Shown one piece after another: positions 50,129-58,931 of a stretch of DNA of 64,000 nt. How positions within the stretch are numbered: the first letter of the stretch is position 1; the number at the start of each line of letters is the position of its first letter. The notes beneath the pieces were generated by a model that was given only the letters and a program-made list of their open reading frames with translations, was not told the origin of the DNA and made no database searches. The position numbers were made by a program, and so were the translations under genes. The DNA is from AP-15 sp963785565 (GTDB lineage Bacteria > Pseudomonadota > Alphaproteobacteria > ATCC43930 > CGMCC-115725): assembly GCA_963785565.1 (NCBI GenBank), contig CAWAVV010000020.1, forward strand, positions 124,001 to 188,000, in the 5' to 3' direction.

Positions 50129-50833
50129 TCAGGCGCGCTGATCGGGGGGGAGTTGCAGGCGGTAGCCGACGCCGAGCTCGGTCAGGATATGGGTCGGCCG
50201 GGTCGGGTCGGGTTCGAGCTTTTGCCGTAGCCCGCGGATGAACACCCGCAGATACTGCACCTCGTCGGCCTGAGCCGGCCCCCACACCTCGCGCAACAGC
50301 TGGCGATGGGTCAACACCTTGCCGGCATGCATGACCAGATGGCGCAAGAGGTCAAACTCCTTGGGTGACAATTTGATCTCGTGGCCGGCGCGGGTGACGT
50401 GGCGGCGCACCAGGTCGACCGCCAGATCGCCCGAGGCAAAGACCGGCAATTCGCCCTGCGCCTGAAACGCGTGGCGCAAGGCCGCGCGCAGCCGCGCCAT
50501 CAGCTCGGCCATGCCGAACGGCTTGGCGACATAGTCGTCGGCGCCGAGATCGAGTGCGGCGACCTTTGCGCGCTCGTCGTGGCGCGCCGACAGCACCACG
50601 ATCGGCACCCGCGAGGCCTTGCGGATCTCGGCGATCAGCTCGATCCCGCTATGGTCCGGCAGGCCGAGATCGAGAATCACCAGATCGGGTTTCTCTACGG
50701 CCAGGGAGCGCAAACCGGCGACGGCGGTTTCGGCTTCGGCGACGCGATATCCGGCGGCGGTCAGGGTGGTGCGCAACAGCCGGCGGATCGGCGGCTCGTC
50801 GTCGACAACGAGGACGGTCGGGTCCCTAGCCAT
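50129..50833 (-). CDS. kdpE: KdpE-like response regulator
   Basis: The product has 234 residues of the OmpR/PhoB class. Receiver: DDEPPIRRLL acidic pocket, Asp55 in LVILDLGLPDHSG, Thr/Ser in VVLSARHDE, Lys in YVAKPFGMAELMAR. The C-terminal winged helix has LSPKEFDLLRHLVMHAGKVLTHRQLLREVWG and VFIRGLRQKLE, characteristic of KdpE. It starts 8 bases inside the kdpD 3' end. KdpDE normally activates kdpFABC under potassium limitation; those genes are not in the window. Confidence 0.9.
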   Translation of the reverse strand: MARDPTVLVVDDEPPIRRLLRTTLTAAGYRVAEAETAVAGLRSLAVEKPDLVILDLGLPDHSGIELIAEIRKASRVPIVVLSARHDERAKVAALDLGADDYVAKPFGMAELMARLRAALRHAFQAQGELPVFASGDLAVDLVRRHVTRAGHEIKLSPKEFDLLRHLVMHAGKVLTHRQLLREVWGPAQADEVQYLRVFIRGLRQKLEPDPTRPTHILTELGVGYRLQLPPDQRA

Positions 50834-53537
50834 GAGCCAAGGCGGATCGCCGCTCGGCGCCGATTTCGGGCACCACCGGCATGCGGATCGTCAGGACGGC
50901 GCCGGAGCGGTCGCGGCGGTTGCGGGCGACGATCCATCCGCCCAGCGCCTCGACAAAGCCGCGGCAGATCGCCAGCCCCAGCCCGGTTCCGGCGCGGCGC
51001 CGATCCTGCGCCTGCACCCGATAAAATTTATCGAAGATGCGCTCGAAATCGTCGGGCGGTATTCCCGGTCCCTCGTCGACAACCTCGATCTCAACCAATT
51101 CGCCGTCGCGGCTCGCCCGGATCTCGATGCGGCTGCCGACCGGTGAATATTTCGCGGCGTTGTCGAGCAGGTTGAACAGCACCTGTTCGAACAGCACCAG
51201 GTCGAGCCTCAGCATCGGCAAATCGGGTTCGACCGCAACTTCGACATGGTGTCGAGCGACAACATTGCCGGCCCGCTGCAACGCCGCGCCGATGATCTCG
51301 CCGACATCGATCAGATCGAGCTTGAGCTCGATCGCGCCCGATTCGAGCCGGGTCATGTCGAGCAGGTTGGAAACGAAGCGGTTCAACCGTTCGGCCTCGT
51401 CCTGCAACGTCGCCAGCAATTCCTCGCGTTCCGCGGCGCCGTATTTCTCTGGGTAGCTGCGCAGGCTCGAAACGGCACCCAGAATCGAGGCCAGCGGGGT
51501 GCGCAGATCGTGCGAGATCGAGGTCAACAGGGCCGCACGCAGCCGCTCGGTCTCGGCTAGCACCCGCGCCTGGTCGAGCCCCTTGGCCAGCGAGATGCGC
51601 TCGATCGCCACCGCCGCCTGATCGGCGAGCGCGTCGAGCAGGCGGCGCTCGTCGGGGGTCAGCAGCGGCCCCGGCGTTTCGCGGTCGATGCCGAGCACGC
51701 CGACCGGGCCGCTGCCGGTGCGCAACGGGAGAAACAGCCGCTTGCCGCCCGGCAAGGTGTCGGCGCCGCGCCCGGCCGGGCGGTTGTGCTCCCAGGTCCA
51801 GCGCGCCGCCGCCATGTCGGCGGCGTCAAGCCGGTCCTCAGGTGGATAGCCCGAGGCGACATCGAGGCCCTCCCCGTCTCCGACCGGCATCAGCAGCATG
51901 GTGCGCACGTTCAGCATCGAGGCGATCTGAAAGGCCGTCGCCCACAACAGATCGTCGAGCGCGCCGATCCCGGCGACCTTGCGGCTGAAAGCGTAAAGCT
52001 CGGCCGTCGTTTTGGCCCGCGCCCGCGCGGTCACCACCTGTCGGCGGGTCGCAGCGGTCAGATTGCTGACAATGACTGCAACAATCAGAAAAAAGAACAG
52101 CGCCACGACGTTTTCCGGGTCGGCGACGGTAAACGTGTACAGTGGCGGCAGAAAGAAGAAGTTGTAGCCCAGCACGCTGAGCACGCAGGCGAACAGCGAG
52201 GGCAGCAGGCCCCAGGCGACGGCCGAGGCCAAGACTGCGGTCAGGAACACCAGGGAGATGCTTTGCACCGCGACGAACGCCTTGAGCAACAGTCCGATGC
52301 CGAGGGCGATCGCAACGGCCCCGGCGCTGCCGAGATAGGGGCCGACGCGCACGGTCTCCGCTGTCGGGTGGGTCGCCACAGATTTCGCGGGCACCGGTTC
52401 CTCGGCATCGGCCGAAATAACGTGCAGGCTGATCTGGCCGCTCTTGCGCATCAACTCACGGACCACCGAGCCGTGCACCATCTCGAACCAGCGCGAGCGG
52501 GCCGATTTACCGATGACGATCTGGGTGATGTTGTTGGCGCCGGCGTAGGCGACGAGTTCGTCGGCGATATTGCGCCCGGGGATTGTAATCGTCGATGCAC
52601 CCAGGCGCTCGGCCAGCCGCAGATGGTCGGCGACGCGGTCGCGCTCGACATCGCTGAGCCGCTGGGTCCGCGCGGTCTCGACATAGATCGCGGTCCACGG
52701 CACGCGCAGGCGATCGGCGACCCGCCTTGCATAGCGAATTAGCCCCGCCGTGCTCGGCGCCTCGCTGATGCAGACCAGCACCCGCTCGCCGGCCGGCCAC
52801 GGGCCGGAAATCGCATGCTCGCGCATATGCGACAACAATTGCTCGTCGACCCGCTGGGCGGTGCGCCGCAGCGCCAGCTCGCGCAACGCCGTCAGATTGC
52901 CGGTCGAGAAAAAGTGGCGAACCGCGCGCTCGGCCTGCTGCGGCACATAGACCTTACCCTCGTGCAGGCGCTTGATCAGATCCTCGGGCGAGAGGTCGAT
53001 GACTTCGATGTCGTCGGCTTGGTCGAGCACGCTGTCGGGCACGGTCTCGCGCACGCGGATTCGGGTGATCCGGGCGATCACGTCGTTGAGGCTCTCGACA
53101 TGTTGGATGTTCAAAGTCGCGAACACGTCGATGCCGGCGGCGATCAGCTCGTCGACATCGAGATAGCGCTTGGGGTGGCGGCTGCCCGGAGCATTGGTAT
53201 GCGCCAATTCATCGACAAGCACGAGCTGCGGGCGGCGCTTCAGGATCGCGTCGAGATCCATTTCGGCCAGGAGGTGGCCCTTGTACTCGACCTGCTGCCG
53301 GGGGATCGTTTCGAGACCGTCGAGCAGCGCCTCGGTCTCGCGCCGGCCATGCGGCTCGACGATGCCGACGACGACGTCCACCCCGTCGCGCCGCTTGGCC
53401 TGGGCCGACAGCAGCATCTCATAGGTCTTGCCGACCCCGGGCGCCGCGCCGAGAAAGATCTTCAGCCGCCCGCGGCCTTCGTGCTTCGCCGCCGCCAACA
53501 GCGCCTCAGGGGACGGTCTTCCCTCACGCTCGGACAT
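50826..53537 (-). CDS. kdpD: KdpD-like sensor histidine kinase
   Basis: The product has 903 residues. Order: N-terminal KdpD domain with Walker A GAAPGVGKTYEMLL and ELAHTNAPGSRHPKRYLDVDEL; universal-stress-like domain (RVLVCISEAPSTAGLIRYA); four closely spaced membrane helices with VLGYNFFFLPPLYTFTVADPEN; a GAF region; then the kinase with His in LTSISHDLRTPLASILGAVSSLRSYPE, N-box DNAAKYSP, and DEGPGIPPDDF. ATG at 53537 is used; a GTG two codons earlier is possible. It senses K+ and cell-envelope conditions and phosphorylates KdpE, which overlaps its 3' end. Confidence 0.93.
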   Translation of the reverse strand: MSEREGRPSPEALLAAAKHEGRGRLKIFLGAAPGVGKTYEMLLSAQAKRRDGVDVVVGIVEPHGRRETEALLDGLETIPRQQVEYKGHLLAEMDLDAILKRRPQLVLVDELAHTNAPGSRHPKRYLDVDELIAAGIDVFATLNIQHVESLNDVIARITRIRVRETVPDSVLDQADDIEVIDLSPEDLIKRLHEGKVYVPQQAERAVRHFFSTGNLTALRELALRRTAQRVDEQLLSHMREHAISGPWPAGERVLVCISEAPSTAGLIRYARRVADRLRVPWTAIYVETARTQRLSDVERDRVADHLRLAERLGASTITIPGRNIADELVAYAGANNITQIVIGKSARSRWFEMVHGSVVRELMRKSGQISLHVISADAEEPVPAKSVATHPTAETVRVGPYLGSAGAVAIALGIGLLLKAFVAVQSISLVFLTAVLASAVAWGLLPSLFACVLSVLGYNFFFLPPLYTFTVADPENVVALFFFLIVAVIVSNLTAATRRQVVTARARAKTTAELYAFSRKVAGIGALDDLLWATAFQIASMLNVRTMLLMPVGDGEGLDVASGYPPEDRLDAADMAAARWTWEHNRPAGRGADTLPGGKRLFLPLRTGSGPVGVLGIDRETPGPLLTPDERRLLDALADQAAVAIERISLAKGLDQARVLAETERLRAALLTSISHDLRTPLASILGAVSSLRSYPEKYGAAEREELLATLQDEAERLNRFVSNLLDMTRLESGAIELKLDLIDVGEIIGAALQRAGNVVARHHVEVAVEPDLPMLRLDLVLFEQVLFNLLDNAAKYSPVGSRIEIRASRDGELVEIEVVDEGPGIPPDDFERIFDKFYRVQAQDRRRAGTGLGLAICRGFVEALGGWIVARNRRDRSGAVLTIRMPVVPEIGAERRSALAHG

Positions 53538-53596
53538 CGGCACAGTCTAGCGCCTTTCGCGATGGCCAGCGATCCGCCGATGGCGCGCACCGTGCG

Positions 53597-54778
53597 CTAA
53601 CTGCCCCGCGCCGGGGCCGCTTCCGGCTGTATCCGCAGCAATGACAGCGCGCCCAAGGCGGCGAGGCTGAGCCCGGCCGAGACGACCAGCGCGCCCAGTC
53701 CCATCCGGCTCATCAACAGGCCGAAGAGCAACGGGGCCGCGGCGGTCGTCACCCGCGCCGGGGCGACAATGATGCCGGTGCGCCGGCCGTAGCCGACCGG
53801 GCCATAGAGCGCCAGGGGCAGGGTCCCGCGCGAGATAGTCAGCAGTCCGTTGCCGCCGCCATGCAGCATGGCGAAAGCCGCCGCCGCCGGGGTGCCGAAC
53901 ACGCCCAACAACGCCGCGCCGAGCGGGTGCAACACTAGCGCTATCCGGGTCGAGACCAGCGGATGCAGCCGCTTTAGAACGCCGAACTCGAACAGCCGGG
54001 CTGCGACCTGTGCCGGACCCATCAAGGCCGAAGCGGCTATCGCCGCGGTCGTCGAGGCGCCGGCCATTTCCAGCAGATATGGCAGATGCGCCGCCATCGC
54101 GCCGGTGACGAAGCCGACCGCGCCGAAGACGAAGGCTAGCAATATCATTCCATTAGCCGGCGCCGGTGCGGACGATTGCGGCGCGGCAATTGTTGCCGGG
54201 GCGTCCGGCCTGGGGATCAGAAACCGGTTGATCGGCAGACAGACCAAAAGATTAAGCGCCGCCCAGCCAAAGCAGGCGCCACGCCAGCCGAAACTGTCGT
54301 TGAGCCAGGCCGAGAGCGGCCAGCCGACCGTGCTGGCGAACCCGGCGATCAGGGTGATGCCGGTAATTGCGCTGCGCGCCTCGCGGCCATAGATCGCGGT
54401 CAGTGCGGCAAAGGCCGGGTCGTAGAGCCCCAGCGCCATGCCGAAACCGAGCACTGCCCAGGCGCCGGCCAGCGCGATCACCCCACCAGCGATGCCCAAC
54501 CAGGCGAGCCCGGCCGCGAGCACCAGGTTCGACAGCATCAACACGCCGCGCCCGCCATTGCGGTCGATCGCCCGCCCGATCGCCGGCCCGAGCGCGGCCT
54601 GCAGCAGCAGGGACGCGGAAAAAAGGGCGAAGAACAGCGACTTCGAAACGTTGAGACCCGCCGCGATCGGCCCTGCCAGGATCGCCGGCAGATAATAGCT
54701 CGACGCCCAGGCCAGGGTCTGCGTCGTTCCGAGCGCCGCGACGGTCAGGGTCTTGCGCGTCGGGCGGACCCGTATCAC
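53597..54778 (-). CDS. MFS transporter
   Basis: The product has 393 residues with about twelve hydrophobic helices. MFS motifs: SKSLFFALFSASLLLQAALGPAIGRAIDRNGGRGVLML (motif A between helices 2 and 3, DRNGGR) and SYYLPAILAGPIAAGLN. GTG at 54778 is chosen because it overlaps the stop of the carboxymuconolactone decarboxylase-family gene (GTGA) and TM1 begins right after; the long upstream open frame is only antisense/other-frame sequence. Translational coupling suggests a shared function, perhaps uptake of an aromatic acid. The substrate is unknown. Confidence 0.85.
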   Translation of the reverse strand: MIRVRPTRKTLTVAALGTTQTLAWASSYYLPAILAGPIAAGLNVSKSLFFALFSASLLLQAALGPAIGRAIDRNGGRGVLMLSNLVLAAGLAWLGIAGGVIALAGAWAVLGFGMALGLYDPAFAALTAIYGREARSAITGITLIAGFASTVGWPLSAWLNDSFGWRGACFGWAALNLLVCLPINRFLIPRPDAPATIAAPQSSAPAPANGMILLAFVFGAVGFVTGAMAAHLPYLLEMAGASTTAAIAASALMGPAQVAARLFEFGVLKRLHPLVSTRIALVLHPLGAALLGVFGTPAAAAFAMLHGGGNGLLTISRGTLPLALYGPVGYGRRTGIIVAPARVTTAAAPLLFGLLMSRMGLGALVVSAGLSLAALGALSLLRIQPEAAPARGS

Positions 54779-55176
54779 CGCTTTTTGGCGTCCTCTTCCT
54801 TCAGCACCTCGGCTGCGATGCGGAAGCTTTCGAGCGCCGCCGGGACCCCGCAATAGACCGTCGTGTGCAGCAGCACCTCCTGAATTTCCTCGCGAGTGAC
54901 GCCGTTGTTGAGTGCGCCGCGCACATGCAGCCGCACCTCGTTCGGCCGGTTGAGCGCAGTCAGCATCGCCAGATTGATGATGCTGCGCGTCTTCTTGTCG
55001 AGCCCGGGCCGGTTCCACACCTCGCCCCAGCACCATTCGGTGACAAGCTTTTGAAAAGGCTGGGTGAACGCGTCGGCATTGGCGATCGAGCGGTCGACAT
55101 ATTCGGCGCCGAGCACCGCCCGCCGCATCGCCAGACCCTTGTCGAACAATTCGCCTTGCCCGCCGTCGTCAGCCAT
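54775..55176 (-). CDS. Carboxymuconolactone decarboxylase family protein
   Basis: The product has 133 residues of the CMD/AhpD-like fold: GLAMRRAVLGAEYVDRSIANAD, LVTEWCWGEVWNRPGLDKKTRSIINLAMLTALNRPNEVRLHVRGALNNGVTREEIQEVLLHTTVYCGVPAALESFRIA. The W-G-x-W and the EEIxEvLLHTxvYcGxPAA segments resemble PcaC (4-carboxymuconolactone decarboxylase) more than AhpD, as there is no CxxC. GGAGGA precedes the ATG at 55176. It is coupled to an MFS transporter gene. It may serve the beta-ketoadipate branch fed by PcaHG 12 kb away; this is inference. Confidence 0.88.
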   Translation of the reverse strand: MADDGGQGELFDKGLAMRRAVLGAEYVDRSIANADAFTQPFQKLVTEWCWGEVWNRPGLDKKTRSIINLAMLTALNRPNEVRLHVRGALNNGVTREEIQEVLLHTTVYCGVPAALESFRIAAEVLKEEDAKKR

Positions 55177-55441
55177 GTGGTTCCTCCATTTTGGATGGGC
55201 GTCACTATGCGGCGGCGCAGCCCGAGTGAAAACCCGAAAGCGCCGTCCATTCGAGGACAGCTTGCCAAGCAATGTCGTCAAACGCTTGGCGATCTCGGTT
55301 GGGAAGCCGGCAGCCGGTTCGCGCCCGATCGCACCGGCCGAATGAATTCAACCCGCATTCTCCGGATGAGTAGCGATGTTGAGGGCGGTGGATGCAATTC
55401 TGATCTAAAATTCAGTATCTTGTGGGAAACCAACTGGGGCG

Positions 55442-56355
55442 GTGATGGCGGACCCGGCGGGTGAAGCGGATCGGGGCGCGCTGAGGCTCGATTTTGATCG
55501 CCGGCTGCGGCTACAATTTTGCCATTCCGCGATCACCTCCGGTTTGATGCCCTATCGCGAGTTGGATGGCGCTCTCGGCCTGATCGACACTGCCGGTGAC
55601 CTTCTCGCCGATGCGCGCACCGGCAAGAACGGCCGCCACCGGCTGACAGGCTTGCTGCGGCAATCGGTGTTCGGGCGGCTCGCCGGCTGCGAGGACGCGA
55701 ACGACGCCGAGAGGTTGTGCCGCGATCCCGCGATGCGCCGGATGGTCGGCGACCGGGCGATCACCGGGTCTGCCGCTTCGGCAAGCCAAATGGGCTGATT
55801 CGAGACGAAGTGGCTGAGCCGGCCCGAGAACCTGATCGCTCTCGCCGATCTGCCCGACCGGCGGATCGACAAGGTGCACCAGCAGCGACTTCCGAAGACC
55901 ATTGTGCTCGACATGGATTCGAGCGAAAGCCCAACCTCTGCCGAGCGGGAAGGCAACGCCTACAACCAGCGCGGCACCTGCGAGCAGTTCATCAAGGAGA
56001 GCAAGGGTGCGATCAAGTGGACGCGACTGTCATGCCGCACATTCGCCGCCAACGCAGTTCGCCTCCTGTTGCATGCGCTGGCCTATAACTCGGCAACTTC
56101 GTACGGACCCTGGCGATGTTGAAGGCGGCGGAGCCGTGGTCGCTGACCAGCGTGCACGAGAAGCTGATCAAGATCGGCGCCAAGATGGTCAGCCACGGCG
56201 GCTACATGACGTTCCAGATGGCTGAAGTCGCGGTGTCACGACAGATGTTCCAGGATATCCTGATGCTCATCGCCCGGCTGCGGGCACGCCCGCTCCAGCA
56301 TGAGGAGCGCCGGGGGTTGGGGACGACGTGCGACCATGGCGGAGGTGCGTCTTGA
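55442..56355 (+). mobile_element. IS1380-family transposase remnant (internally deleted)
   Basis: The N-terminal third matches IS1380 transposases: LRLDFDRRLRLQF, RELDGALGLIDTAGDLLADARTGKNGRH, LLRQSVFGRLAGCEDANDAERLCRDPAMRRMVG. An in-frame TGA (55796-55798) replaces the expected Arg codon of MGRFE. Reading on gives PKTIVLDMDSSESPT and EREGNAYN, then the sequence jumps straight to QRGTCEQFIKESKGAIKWTRLSC, missing the 150 or more residues with the rest of the DDE site. A further one-base loss near 56090 moves SLTSVHEKLIKIGAKMVSHGGY to another frame. The terminal inverted repeats could not be defined with certainty. The element is inactive. Confidence 0.88.
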
Positions 56356-56551
56356 TACAGGCAAAGCAAGGCGTTTCACCGCCTCAGCGCAGTGAACTGG
56401 CGGTTTCGACCGCCTCACGCCCCACACCGAAGGCGATTGCCGTTGTCCAAGACGCTCAAAAAGGCGATCCTGGCCTCTCGACCACCCGGAATCTGGGGAA
56501 TGTTGGATTAGATCCAGCATAGAGGCCGACAGTAAGAGAGGAGGGCGTTAG

Positions 56552-57022
56552 GTGTCCGACAATATCGAGCGCGTCTGCAGCGGCCCGGCTCTCTTGGCGA
56601 TGATTATACGCGCCGGATTTTGTCGACACGGCATCCATTTTTTTACACCGAACGAATTTTCACAGCAACTCGCGTTTATGCGACACCCAGCCGGCAAGCT
56701 AATCGAGCCTCACATCCATAATGCGGCGCCGCGGGAAGTGCAGTTTACGCAGGAGGTCCTCTTCGTCCGAAAGGGGGAGCTCCGCGTCGATTTCTACGAC
56801 GTGAATTGGCGCTATCTCGAAAGCCGTATCCTGGGTCCCGGCGATGTGATCTTGCTGATCCAGGGAGGGCACGGCTTCGAGGTGCTCGAAGAGATCGAAA
56901 TGATCGAGGTGAAGCAGGGCCCCTATGTCGGCGAGCGCGACAAGACTTGGTTTAACGGCATCGAGCGAAGTCAGGTTAAGCTCCCAAATCGATGGTTTGG
57001 GGGCAATGATACCCGTGAATGA
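56552..57022 (+). CDS. Cupin-fold protein of a sugar cassette
   Basis: The product has 156 residues. A double-strand beta-helix is suggested by AFMRHPAGKLIEPHIHN, VQFTQEVLFVRKGELRVDFYDVNWRYL, SRILGPGDVILLIQGGHGFEVLEEIEMIEVKQGPY. The two His motifs are only partly kept (EPHIHN then GHGFEV), so metal binding is uncertain. GTG at 56552 follows GGAGGG. The 3' end overlaps the DegT gene by 17 bases. Cupins like this occur in polysaccharide clusters, where some are sugar isomerases or regulators; its role here is not clear. Confidence 0.75.
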   Translation: MSDNIERVCSGPALLAMIIRAGFCRHGIHFFTPNEFSQQLAFMRHPAGKLIEPHIHNAAPREVQFTQEVLFVRKGELRVDFYDVNWRYLESRILGPGDVILLIQGGHGFEVLEEIEMIEVKQGPYVGERDKTWFNGIERSQVKLPNRWFGGNDTRE

Positions 57023-58115
57023 GCCGCTCCTCGACGGGAACGAGGAGCGCTATCTTGCCGAATGTGTGAGGACCGGTTGGATTTCGTCCGAAGGCCCGTT
57101 TGTCGGCAAATTCGAGGAGGGCTTTGCGGCGAGGCTGGGCCGCAGACATGGCGTCGCGGTGTGCAACGGGTCGGCGGCGCTCGATGTGGCCGTCGCTGCG
57201 CTCGGCATTGGCCCGGGAGACGAGGTCATCCTGCCGACCTTTACGATCATCTCCTGTGCGGCGGCCGTTGTGCGCGCGGGCGCCACCCCGGTGCTTGTTG
57301 ATTGCGAGACCGATACCTGTAACACCACCGCCGATCGCATTGCCGACAGGATCACCCCGCGAACCAAGGCGATCATGATCGTCCACATCTATGGCTTGCC
57401 GGTCGACATGGATCCCGTGTTCGCGCTCGCGCAGCGGCATGGACTAAAGATCATCGAGGATGCGGCGGAGATGCACGGGCAGACCTATAAGGATCGGCCG
57501 TGCGGCAGCCTTGGCGACATCAGCACCTTTAGCTTTTATCCGAACAAGTTGGTGACCACCGGCGAAGGCGGAATGGTCCTGACCGACGACGGCGCGGTCG
57601 CAGAGCGGTGCCGGTCTTTGCGCAACCTTTGTTTCCAGCCGGAGAAGCGGTTTGTGCACGAGGAGCTCGGCTGGAATTTCCGGACTAGCAATCTGCAGGC
57701 AGCGGTGGGTGTCGCCCAGCTGGAGCGGCTCGACGAGTTCGTCGCCCGCAAGCGACGCATCGGCGCCCTCTACCAGAGTTGTCTCCGCGACATTCGCGGC
57801 CTGCAGCTGCCGCTCGCGCGCACCGCGTATTCCGAGAATATTTACTGGGTGTTTGGCGTGCTGCTCGAACACCACATACCCCTCGATGCCGCCGAAGCGA
57901 TGAAGCGGCTGGCCGAGCGCGGGATCGGGACCCGGCCGTTTTTTTGGCCGATGCACGAGCAGCCGGTATTCCGCCGGAGGGGGCTGTTCGCGGGCGAGGT
58001 CTATCCCAATGCAGAACGGTTGGCGCGCCGCGGCTTTTATGTGCCGAGCGGTCTGGCGCTGACCGAGCCGCAGATCGACGAGGTCGCAGCCGCGTTGCGG
58101 GAGCTGATGCAGTGA
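57006..58115 (+). CDS. DegT/DnrJ/EryC1/StrS family aminotransferase
   Basis: A 369-residue PLP-dependent sugar aminotransferase. Seen: IPVNEPLLDGNEERYLAECVRTGWISSEGPFVGKFEEGFA, EVILPTFTIISCAAAVVRAGATPVLVDCETDTCN, IMIVHIYGLPVDMDP, and the PLP Lys in SFYPNKLVTTGEGGM. LGWNFRTSNLQAAVGVAQLERLD and IYWVFGVLLE are also typical. The closest relatives are GDP-perosamine-synthase-like enzymes, which aminate a 4-keto-6-deoxy sugar. ATG at 57006 is preceded by GGGGG. The stop overlaps the methyltransferase start. Confidence 0.93.
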   Translation: MIPVNEPLLDGNEERYLAECVRTGWISSEGPFVGKFEEGFAARLGRRHGVAVCNGSAALDVAVAALGIGPGDEVILPTFTIISCAAAVVRAGATPVLVDCETDTCNTTADRIADRITPRTKAIMIVHIYGLPVDMDPVFALAQRHGLKIIEDAAEMHGQTYKDRPCGSLGDISTFSFYPNKLVTTGEGGMVLTDDGAVAERCRSLRNLCFQPEKRFVHEELGWNFRTSNLQAAVGVAQLERLDEFVARKRRIGALYQSCLRDIRGLQLPLARTAYSENIYWVFGVLLEHHIPLDAAEAMKRLAERGIGTRPFFWPMHEQPVFRRRGLFAGEVYPNAERLARRGFYVPSGLALTEPQIDEVAAALRELMQ

Positions 58116-58885
58116 CGATATTCGGTGAATTGGCACGCTATTACGACAGCCTATATGCGGACAAGAATTATGCCGCCGAGGTCGATTACGTCGACAGGCT
58201 CGTTCGACGCTACGCTCCCGGCGCGCAGACGGCTCTCGACCTTGGCTGCGGGACCGGCCGGCACGCGATCGAACTTGCCGAACACGGCTATTCCGTTCTG
58301 GGCGTCGACCGCAGCGCCGACATGTTGGAACGGGCACAAGGACGAAAGGCGCAACTTGCGCCGCTTTTGCGCGACCACCTCGCCTTTACGCATGACGACA
58401 TCCGCAGGTTTCGGGTCGAGCGCCGCTTCGATTGTGTCCTCGCTCTGTTCCACGTAGTCAGCTATCAAACGTCGAACGAGGATGTTCTTGCCACGTTCGC
58501 CACCGCGGACAGCCACCTTAAGAGTGGCGGCGTTTTCGTGTTTGACTGCTGGTACGGCCCGGGTGTGCTGACCGACCCCCCGGCCGCGCGGACAAAGCAA
58601 GTGGAGCAGCGTGCGCAGCTGCTGCGTCGCATTGCTGAACCGACCTTGCACGTCAACGCGAACCTGGTCGAGGTACACTACCGTTTCGTCGTGGAGGGTC
58701 CTCCACTTCTTGCACCTGCCGAATTCTGTGAGACGCACACGATGCGCTATTTTTTTGCGCCCGAACTGGCTCTGGCATTGCAGATGACCGGGTTCAAACT
58801 CGCGGCCCTCAGCGAATGGATGACCGACCGAGAACCCGATTGTCGAACGTGGGGCGTGTCGGTCGTCGCGCAGCGCACCGTATAA
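58112..58885 (+). CDS. Class I SAM-dependent methyltransferase
   Basis: The product has 257 residues. It has YYDSLYADKNYAAEVDYV, the SAM motif I TALDLGCGTGRHAIELAEHGYSVLGVDRSADML, and FVFDCWYGPGVL. GTG at 58112 overlaps the DegT stop (GTGA). The Y-D-x-x-Y start and the position after an aminotransferase suggest N- or C-methylation of an amino sugar (inference). The C-terminal half is variable and could give substrate specificity. Confidence 0.9.
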   Translation: MTIFGELARYYDSLYADKNYAAEVDYVDRLVRRYAPGAQTALDLGCGTGRHAIELAEHGYSVLGVDRSADMLERAQGRKAQLAPLLRDHLAFTHDDIRRFRVERRFDCVLALFHVVSYQTSNEDVLATFATADSHLKSGGVFVFDCWYGPGVLTDPPAARTKQVEQRAQLLRRIAEPTLHVNANLVEVHYRFVVEGPPLLAPAEFCETHTMRYFFAPELALALQMTGFKLAALSEWMTDREPDCRTWGVSVVAQRTV

Positions 58886-58931
58886 GGCGGATGTCGCCGA
58901 GGTAGGCACCGTCGTCGGCTCTTCGTCCCCT

